From: Companilactobacillus jidongensis
GTDB taxonomy: Bacteria > Bacillota > Bacilli > Lactobacillales > Lactobacillaceae
Assembly (NCBI RefSeq): GCF_003946575.1
Contig: NZ_RHOP01000020.1
Coordinates: 1-48,959, forward strand
Length of the DNA stretch: 48,959 bases
Direction: 5' to 3'
In this document: positions 43,414 through 48,959 of the stretch, piece after piece
Numbering within the stretch: the first letter of the stretch is position 1
How the letters are laid out: every line of letters begins with the position of its first letter
Program-made: the position numbers and the translations under genes
The notes under the pieces: generated by a model
What the model saw: only the letters and a program-made list of their open reading frames with translations
Told to the model about the DNA's origin: nothing
The model's database searches: none

Positions 43414-44808
43414 TTAATATTTGGATTCTTGAGGAACTACTTCATTATTTGTAACAAAAACACCCATTTTACCAAGAACTAATCCAAGAACAAATCCAAG
43501 TAGTGTAGGAGTTACCCAACCAAGTCCTAAGCTGGCAAATGGTAGATATTGATGATAAACATTCAAGGCTATTTTAACAAAGCCAACTTGCAATGAGGCA
43601 GGAGCAGCATTGAACATATCAAGAACAGCTGGTAGAACTGTGAAAGCAATGGTCATCTTATAGGTGACACCAGCATAAGGTTTGTTGTGAACAGTCAATG
43701 ATACTAAGATCAAAGCAAGTGATAATGGATAAAGCAACATTAAGACTGGTAAGGAATAACTGATGATGGTATCAAGTCCGGCGTTAGCGACAACAAATGA
43801 GACGAAACATGTTGTACGTAACCAAGCTAGGTAACTAACTTTTGGGAATAACTTATGAAAATCTTGCGCGAATGACGCAACTAATCCAAGTGCAGTTGTG
43901 AAGACACCTAATGTAACCAAAACACCAAGTAATGCGGCTCCAAAGTTACCAAAGTAATCACCGACGATAGTTGATAGTGCATCACCACCATTAGCTGATA
44001 ATTTCATTTTGTTCAAACTGAAAGCACCTAATAAAACTAATCCTAAGTAAACTAATACTTCAAGTGAGATAGCCATGGTTCCGGCTTTGGCTGTAAGGGA
44101 TGATAATTGTTTATCACGATAACCAAGGCCCTTAACAGCATGAACGAATGTTACAGATAAAGCCAATAGAGCTACAGCATCGACTGTGTTATAGCCTTCT
44201 AACATACCACTGATAGTAGCTGTTGTTTGGTAAGCGGTAGTAGGCATATGATTCAATCCACCCATGGGATTAGTGAATGCTACGACGAAGATAACTGCTA
44301 ATAATACCAAGAAGATAGTGTTTAAATATTTACCAACGTATTTAACAAGTCTGTTTTGATGAACACTTAAGGCGTATGCTAATCCGAAAAATACGGCTGT
44401 AAAAACTAACATACTTAATTGATTGAATTGTGCAGGTAGGAATGGCTTCGCAGCCATTTCAAAAGCAGTTGCGGCAGTACGTGGAGTACCGAAGAAGGGT
44501 CCGATGGTTAAATGAACTAGTACAAGGAACAATGCAGCGTAGCGTTTGCCGACTGGACGTGCCAGGTCATACAAACCATCACTCTTAGTGACGACAACGG
44601 CTAGAATGGCGAGAAGTGGAAATAGTGAACCAGAAACAGCAAAGCCAACTGCGGCTGCAAACCAGTTATTGCCGGCCATTTGACCTAAATGGACTGGAAA
44701 AATTAAGTTACCTGATCCAAAAAACATTCCGAAAATGAGTGAACTAACTACCAATAGTTGTAAGAACTTATTCTTGTTTGATTTTGGTTCCAATAAATCG
44801 TTTTGCAT
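43414..44808 (-). CDS. brnQ: Branched-chain amino acid carrier BrnQ (LIVCS family)
   Basis: A 464-residue, twelve-helix Na+ or H+ symporter for Leu, Ile and Val. LIFGMFFGSGNLIFPVHLG (about 24-42) is the unwound first helix with the family glycines, and GPFFGTPRTAATAFE (about 102-116) is the next conserved element. AGGGGG lies 8 nt before ATG. It is controlled by an isoleucine T-box, and a 38-codon ORF rich in Ile overlaps its start by 41 nt. Confidence 0.95.
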   Translation of the reverse strand: MQNDLLEPKSNKNKFLQLLVVSSLIFGMFFGSGNLIFPVHLGQMAGNNWFAAAVGFAVSGSLFPLLAILAVVVTKSDGLYDLARPVGKRYAALFLVLVHLTIGPFFGTPRTAATAFEMAAKPFLPAQFNQLSMLVFTAVFFGLAYALSVHQNRLVKYVGKYLNTIFLVLLAVIFVVAFTNPMGGLNHMPTTAYQTTATISGMLEGYNTVDAVALLALSVTFVHAVKGLGYRDKQLSSLTAKAGTMAISLEVLVYLGLVLLGAFSLNKMKLSANGGDALSTIVGDYFGNFGAALLGVLVTLGVFTTALGLVASFAQDFHKLFPKVSYLAWLRTTCFVSFVVANAGLDTIISYSLPVLMLLYPLSLALILVSLTVHNKPYAGVTYKMTIAFTVLPAVLDMFNAAPASLQVGFVKIALNVYHQYLPFASLGLGWVTPTLLGFVLGLVLGKMGVFVTNNEVVPQESKY

Positions 44809-44884
44809 AAAAAATCCCCCTAGAATTGTGTGTAATATTTTTTATATGACTAATCTGCGTAATGCCACTAATATCAGAATCCAT
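44768..44884 (-). CDS. Candidate leader peptide ORF upstream of and overlapping brnQ (38 aa)
   Basis: ATG at 44884 has AAGGTGG 8 nt upstream. The frame runs 38 codons and stops 41 nt inside brnQ, in another frame. Ile occurs at positions 5, 8, 11, 14, 17, 24, 31 and 35, with the first five exactly three residues apart (ISGITQISHIKNI). It begins after the T-box terminator, so it is made only on antiterminated transcripts. It could couple translation of brnQ to isoleucine supply. The chance of a spurious ORF remains. Confidence 0.5.
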   Translation of the reverse strand: MDSDISGITQISHIKNITHNSRGIFYAKRFIGTKIKQE

Positions 44885-44937
44885 GATACTCACCACCTTA
44901 ATTTTTTAAACGTTGTTATTGTTATCCATTCTCTAAA

Positions 44938-45212
44938 ACAAAAAGAGCCCTCTTCCCACTAAATAGGGAAAAGGGCTCTAATTATAGAACGGTACCACCT
45001 TTTTGAGTAGTCCCAAGAGAACTGCTCACTCGAATCGCGGACCAATTGATCCACTAGCCAGATATTGGTGGCAACCACGATGACCTACATATCGACATCG
45101 AACTCAGAAATGATTTTCGAAGATTCTCGTAACGGCCACTTCTCATTAAACGTGACTCACTGTGCGCAATTGAGATTTCTACTTTTTTCCTCAACGTTTG
45201 TTTGATTTATTG
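44938..45212 (-). ncRNA. T-box leader, isoleucine-specific, upstream of brnQ
   Basis: Read on the minus strand, AAAGGTGGTACCG (T-box, about 45003-44990) is followed by terminator arms AGAGCCCTTTTCCC/GGGAAGAGGGCTCT and five Ts (to about 44938). The specifier loop CGAAAATCATTTCT points to codon ATC (45115-45113), isoleucine. Uncharged tRNA-Ile would favour antitermination and transporter expression. Confidence 0.88.
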
Positions 45213-45218
45213 GTGCTA

Positions 45219-45247
45219 ATTATAAACACGAGAAAATCAAAATGCAA
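45219..45247 (-). promoter_or_regulatory. Promoter of the brnQ T-box leader
   Basis: On the minus strand TTGCAT (45247-45242), 17-nt spacer and TATAAT (45224-45219). The stretch from 45248 to 45367 on its other side is A/T-rich with no further feature seen. Confidence 0.75.
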
Positions 45248-45367
45248 GAGTAAATATTAATTTATTTCTAATTGATTTTTTCTTTCCTTTAACTAATATA
45301 TTTCAAAGATTGTTAACGAATTAAACACGTTTTGATGGGATTTATAGATATTTTCACAAATTTCTTC

Positions 45368-45396
45368 TTGTTTCAAAATTAATTAAGTGTTAATCT
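45368..45396 (+). promoter_or_regulatory. Promoter of argGH
   Basis: TTGTTT (45368-45373), 17-nt spacer and TAATCT (45391-45396) with extended TG, very like the metK promoter. I could not identify a convincing ArgR box. Confidence 0.65.
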
Positions 45397-45440
45397 TTTG
45401 TACATCAAATTAATTTTTTTCTAATCGGAGGAGACGCATT

Positions 45441-46667
45441 ATGACAGAAACAAAGAAAGTAGTACTAGCTTATTCCGGAGGTTTAGATACTTCTGTAGCC
45501 ATTCCTTGGCTGAAAGATAAAGGATACGACGTTATCGCTTGTTGTATTAACGTTGGTGAAGGTAAGGACCTCGACTTCATCAAAGAAAAAGCCATCAATG
45601 CAGGAGCTGTTAAAGCAATTGCCATTGACGCACTAGAAGAATTCGCAGATGGATATGCACTTGTTGCGTTGCAAGGACACACCCTCTACGAAGGAATTTA
45701 CCCGCTACTCTCCGCTCTCTCCCGACCATTGATTAGTAAAAAATTAGTAGAAGTAGCTCAAAATGAAGGTGCATCCGCAGTTGCTCATGGCTGTACCGGA
45801 AAGGGTAACGATCAAGTTCGTTTTGAAGTTGCGATTCATGCTCTAGCTCCCGACCTAGAAGTATTGAGTCCCGTTCGTGATTGGCACTGGTCTCGTGAAG
45901 AAGAGATTGATTATGCTAAGGATCACAATATTCCAATTCCTATTGATCTAGACTCACCATATTCAATTGACGCCAACATTTGGGGACGTGCTAATGAATG
46001 TGGAGTACTAGAGGATCCATGGGCTGAAGCACCTGAAGATGCTTTTGCGCTTACAAAATCAATCGAGGAAACACCAGATACACCAACCAGTGTTGAAATC
46101 ACCTTTGAACATGGCATTCCAGTTGCACTTGATGGTATTGAAATGAAACTAGTTGATATTATCCAAGAATTGAATGCTGTTGCTGGTGAAAATGGCATTG
46201 GGCGTATCGATCACATCGAAAATCGTCTAGTTGGTATTAAATCTCGTGAGGTTTATGAGGCTCCAGCAGCTACCGTTTTGATCAAAGCGCATAAAGAACT
46301 TGAAGATTTGGTTCAAGAAGGTGGTTTGGCTCATTTCAAACCAGTTATTGAGAATAAACTTACAGAATTAATTTACAACGGTCTATGGTACTCACCATTA
46401 ATGAAATCATTATTAGCATTTCTTGATGAAAGTCAAAAATCTGTCAATGGTGTTATTAAAATGAAATTATTTAAAGGTAATACTTGGATCCAAGGACGTA
46501 AATCACCTAACTCATTGTATGACCTCAATCTTGCTACATATACATCATCTGATTCATTTGATCAAATTGCTGCTAAAGGATTTATCAAACTCTGGGGACT
46601 TTCAACTCAAGTTGCTGCTCAAGTAGCTCAGAAGAATGCTAACGAAGAAGCACACGAGGTACAATAA
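45441..46667 (+). CDS. argG: Argininosuccinate synthase ArgG
   Basis: ArgG joins citrulline and aspartate using [16 protein letters not shown] (about residues 9-21) is the ATP pyrophosphatase P-loop, and [14 protein letters not shown] (about 115-128) is the second family signature. At 408 residues it is full length. GGAGGAG lies upstream of ATG. argH starts at the next base after its stop, so both last arginine-synthesis steps are translated together; the genes for earlier steps are not in this window. Confidence 0.97.
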   Translation: MTETKKVVLAYSGGLDTSVAIPWLKDKGYDVIACCINVGEGKDLDFIKEKAINAGAVKAIAIDALEEFADGYALVALQGHTLYEGIYPLLSALSRPLISKKLVEVAQNEGASAVAHGCTGKGNDQVRFEVAIHALAPDLEVLSPVRDWHWSREEEIDYAKDHNIPIPIDLDSPYSIDANIWGRANECGVLEDPWAEAPEDAFALTKSIEETPDTPTSVEITFEHGIPVALDGIEMKLVDIIQELNAVAGENGIGRIDHIENRLVGIKSREVYEAPAATVLIKAHKELEDLVQEGGLAHFKPVIENKLTELIYNGLWYSPLMKSLLAFLDESQKSVNGVIKMKLFKGNTWIQGRKSPNSLYDLNLATYTSSDSFDQIAAKGFIKLWGLSTQVAAQVAQKNANEEAHEVQ

Positions 46668-48050
46668 TTGAGTACTAAGAAACTATGGGGTGGTCGTTTT
46701 CAGGCACAGGCAGAAGCTTGGGTCGATGAATTCGGCGCTTCGATCAGCTTCGATCAATTGATGGCCGATGAGGATATTGAGGGTTCATTGGCACATGTGA
46801 AGATGCTGAAGAAGACCAAGATATTGAATGAAGTTGATAGCAACAAGATAATCGCTGGATTAGAAGAACTTCAACAGGAACTTCATGATGGCAAATTAGA
46901 ATTCACAGTTGAAAATGAAGATATTCATATGAATATTGAAAGTATTTTGACTGAAAAAATTGGGTCAGTCGCTGGTAAATTGCACACAGGACGTTCACGT
47001 AATGATCAAGTTGCAACGGATTTCCATCTCTATGTCAAGAATCGCCTGCCAAAGATAATTGAAGAGATCAAAACGATTCAAGAAACTTTGGTAACCTTGG
47101 CTGAAGATAACGTTGAGACGATCATGCCTGGATATACTCATTTGCAACATGCCCAACCAATTTCATATGGCCATTACTTAATGGCTTATTATGCAATGTT
47201 GAAACGTGATGTGGAACGATTTGAATTCAATATGAAGCACACAGATATTTTACCTTTAGGTGCCGCAGCCTTAGCCGGAACAACTTTTCCGATTGATCGT
47301 GAATTTACAGCTCAAGAATTAGGCTTTGAAGATATTTATACTAATTCCTTGGATGCCGTCTCTGACCGTGATTTTGTCTTAGAATTTTTAAGTAATGCTT
47401 CGATTCTAATGATGCATCTGTCGAGATTCTGTGAAGAAATCAGTATGTGGGTCAGTTACGAATTCAATTATTTGGAATTAAGCGACCAATATACAACTGG
47501 GAGTTCAATCATGCCGCAGAAGAAGAATCCTGACATGGCAGAACTTATCAGAGGTAAGTCAGGTCGTGTTTATGGACATTTGATGGGATTATTGTCGACT
47601 ATGAAGTCATTGCCTTTGGCATATAATAAGGATCTGCAGGAAGACAAGGAGGGTACATTTGATACCGTCAAGACACTTCTGCCAGCCTTACGTGTCTTCA
47701 ATGGGATGATTTCTACCATCAAAGTTCATAAAGAAAAAATGTACCATGCAACTGAAAATGACTTTTCAAACGCAACTGAGTTGGCTGATTATTTAGCAAC
47801 CAAAGGTATTCCGTTCCGTGAAGCCCATGGTATTGTTGGTCAACTAGTCTTGAAAGGTATTGAAACACATCAGAATCTACAAGATATTTCGATGGAGGAC
47901 TTCAAACAGATTTCACCATTGATCGAAGCCGATGTTTACAATGTGTTAAAACCCGAAGTGGCAGTTGAAAGACGTAATTCACTGGGTGGTACAGGTTTTA
48001 AACAAGTTAAAATGCAAATCGAACAAGCAAAAGTTGATTTGGCAAAATAA
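46668..48050 (+). CDS. argH: Argininosuccinate lyase ArgH
   Basis: ArgH splits argininosuccinate into arginine and fumarate. The fumarase/lyase superfamily signature [12 protein letters not shown] (about residues 280-291) contains the flexible-loop catalytic Ser; [14 protein letters not shown] near 105 and [16 protein letters not shown] [12 protein letters not shown] near 158 are the other conserved regions. It has 460 residues. The start is TTG immediately after the argG stop; GAGGT inside the argG end is the ribosome binding site. Confidence 0.97.
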   Translation: MSTKKLWGGRFQAQAEAWVDEFGASISFDQLMADEDIEGSLAHVKMLKKTKILNEVDSNKIIAGLEELQQELHDGKLEFTVENEDIHMNIESILTEKIGSVAGKLHTGRSRNDQVATDFHLYVKNRLPKIIEEIKTIQETLVTLAEDNVETIMPGYTHLQHAQPISYGHYLMAYYAMLKRDVERFEFNMKHTDILPLGAAALAGTTFPIDREFTAQELGFEDIYTNSLDAVSDRDFVLEFLSNASILMMHLSRFCEEISMWVSYEFNYLELSDQYTTGSSIMPQKKNPDMAELIRGKSGRVYGHLMGLLSTMKSLPLAYNKDLQEDKEGTFDTVKTLLPALRVFNGMISTIKVHKEKMYHATENDFSNATELADYLATKGIPFREAHGIVGQLVLKGIETHQNLQDISMEDFKQISPLIEADVYNVLKPEVAVERRNSLGGTGFKQVKMQIEQAKVDLAK

Positions 48051-48056
48051 ATTCAA

Positions 48057-48084
48057 GAAAGAGCGATTGCATCGCTCTTTTTGT
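48057..48084 (+). terminator. Terminator of argGH
   Basis: Hairpin AGAGCGAT-TGC-ATCGCTCT with a perfect 8-bp stem, followed by TTTTTG. Confidence 0.9.
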
Positions 48085-48143
48085 TTGCCAAACTTTGTAT
48101 GATACACTGTGAATGAACCAAATAATGTTAGGGGGTAATTACT

Positions 48144-48845
48144 ATGAAAAAGGCAATTCTCGGAATTATTTTGGCAACAATCGCAATGTTTGGTACTGTT
48201 GATATTGCTCAAGCAGCGGACAAAACATACACATTTGAAGCATCAGACACAATTGTGATCACCGCATCAAGCAAGAGTGATTCACACAAGTATGACGTAT
48301 ATACCAAGAAAAATGGCAAGATGGTTAAAACGGGCAAGACTGAGAATATGGCAAAGGGTGATAAAATTCGCTATTGGCGTGCTAATCCAGTCGAGATCAA
48401 GGGTAAAACTTGGTGGCAAATTGCTGACAACAAATATTTCAAATCCGGTCGGATCGCAGTAGTTGATACTGCAGAAATGGAAAAACTTGGTCAGCCAGTA
48501 ACTCAATATGCTAATTACACACCTGATCTACCAACTTATGAAGGTGGTAATGCTGTAGTCGTGATTACAGCATCTCCTAAGAATGATAGTCAAACGATCG
48601 GCGTCTATAAATTAAAGAATGACAAGTTAGTTTATACCGGGCAACGTGTGAATATGAATAAAGGTAATGGTAAGAATAAAACAGTTCAGCACTGGACCGC
48701 TAATAAAGTTACTATTGATGGTGAAGAAGTATGGCAAGTAGGGGATAATCTATACTTCAAGTCATCACGAGTTAAAGAATTGAATACAGTCAGAATGAAT
48801 GACTTGGAACAAAAAATCGATAACTATGGAAATTATCCAGGGTAA
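48144..48845 (+). CDS. Secreted protein with two SLAP-like repeats
   Basis: A 233-residue exported protein. The signal peptide (MKKAILGIILATIAMFGTVD, then IAQA) should be cut after residue 24. Two repeats follow, about 35-112 and 142-222. Each has a Val-Ile-Thr-Ala-Ser start, VYTKKNGKMV or VYKLKNDKLV, and ends with WWQIADNKYFKSGRI or VWQVGDNLYFKSSRV. This pattern resembles the SLAP (surface-layer/cell-wall attachment) domain of lactobacilli. There is no LPXTG or C-terminal anchor. It may bind secondary wall polymers. TAGGGGG precedes ATG. Confidence 0.8.
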   Translation: MKKAILGIILATIAMFGTVDIAQAADKTYTFEASDTIVITASSKSDSHKYDVYTKKNGKMVKTGKTENMAKGDKIRYWRANPVEIKGKTWWQIADNKYFKSGRIAVVDTAEMEKLGQPVTQYANYTPDLPTYEGGNAVVVITASPKNDSQTIGVYKLKNDKLVYTGQRVNMNKGNGKNKTVQHWTANKVTIDGEEVWQVGDNLYFKSSRVKELNTVRMNDLEQKIDNYGNYPG

Positions 48846-48846
48846 C

Positions 48847-48881
48847 AAAAATGAGATATGACGTCGTCATATCTCATTTTT
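48847..48881. terminator. Terminator after the SLAP-like gene
   Basis: Perfect 12-bp stem ATGAGATATGAC/GTCATATCTCAT with a 3-nt loop and both A- and T-runs, so it can work from either side. Confidence 0.92.
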
Positions 48882-48924
48882 AGGTTCTTTGTCAAATAGT
48901 ATTGATGAATGATTTTGAGCCTTG

Positions 48925-48951
48925 GGCATCCTCGTTGAGGATGCCTATTTT
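48925..48951 (+). terminator. Second hairpin near the right edge
   Basis: Perfect 9-bp stem GGCATCCTC/GAGGATGCC with 3-nt loop followed by TATTTTTAT. It may be a back-up terminator or belong to an unseen element to the right. Confidence 0.6.
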
Positions 48952-48959
48952 TATGCACA

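Noticed and set aside
44735-44962. Plus-strand ORF of 75 codons over the brnQ start
   Set aside because: It is antisense to brnQ and its leader and has no Shine-Dalgarno; likely a shadow.
1-48959. CRISPR arrays, insertion sequences, prophage genes and replication origin
   Set aside because: No regularly spaced repeats, transposase or integrase motifs, phage structural genes or DnaA-box clusters were seen.

Overview
This window looks like a low-GC Gram-positive chromosome of the Lactobacillaceae. The codon use is AT-rich, Shine-Dalgarno sites are strong, there are several TTG/GTG starts, T-box, L-box and SMK-box leaders, and a SLAP-like secreted protein. A Companilactobacillus-like species is my best guess, but the genus is an inference and cannot be fixed from sequence reading alone. 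I saw no transposase, phage gene, CRISPR array or origin.

Layout. The left edge is the 3' end of a 5S rRNA followed by tRNA-Asn, tRNA-Ser and tRNA-Arg (1-640). Next is an almost complete lysine/diaminopimelate block. dapF and lysC are on the minus strand. Diverging from them is an eight-gene plus-strand operon (lysA, dapH, dapL, dapA, dapB, two tandem patA-type aminotransferases, asd) behind a lysine riboswitch (3289-3519). The genes specify the N-acetyl variant of the DAP pathway from aspartate to lysine. Then come azlCD (branched-chain amino acid export), a DUF1275 protein, an MFS-like protein, and a self-regulated TetR-permease-ATPase operon with two clear operators. The anaerobic ribonucleotide reductase pair nrdDG follows, with candidate NrdR boxes, then mntH, a P-type metal ATPase and an alkyladenine glycosylase.

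The middle (24.8-36.8 kb) carries tRNA-Glu and tRNA-Val, a small membrane protein, a two-gene minus-strand operon (membrane protein and N-formylglutamate amidohydrolase), metK under an SMK-box (SAM-III) riboswitch, a 14-TM drug exporter facing a PAP2 phosphatase, a GH73/LysM cell-wall hydrolase, leuS behind a leucine T-box, a MurJ-like flippase and a DUF3781 protein. An nnrD-type NAD(P)HX dehydratase and tRNA-Leu follow.

The least ordinary stretch is 37.9-40.8 kb. Two paralogous proteins share an uncharacterised beta-rich module followed by a macrodomain. One copy keeps the ADP-ribose-binding motifs. The other has lost them and gained about 240 N-terminal residues. A small membrane/coiled-coil protein lies between them on the opposite strand. 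The right end has mscL, an NhaP-type antiporter, brnQ (with an isoleucine T-box and an additional Ile-periodic upstream ORF), argGH and a secreted SLAP-like protein.

Amino-acid supply is a recurring theme: lysine riboswitch, Leu and Ile T-boxes, SAM riboswitch, BCAA uptake and export, and arginine synthesis.
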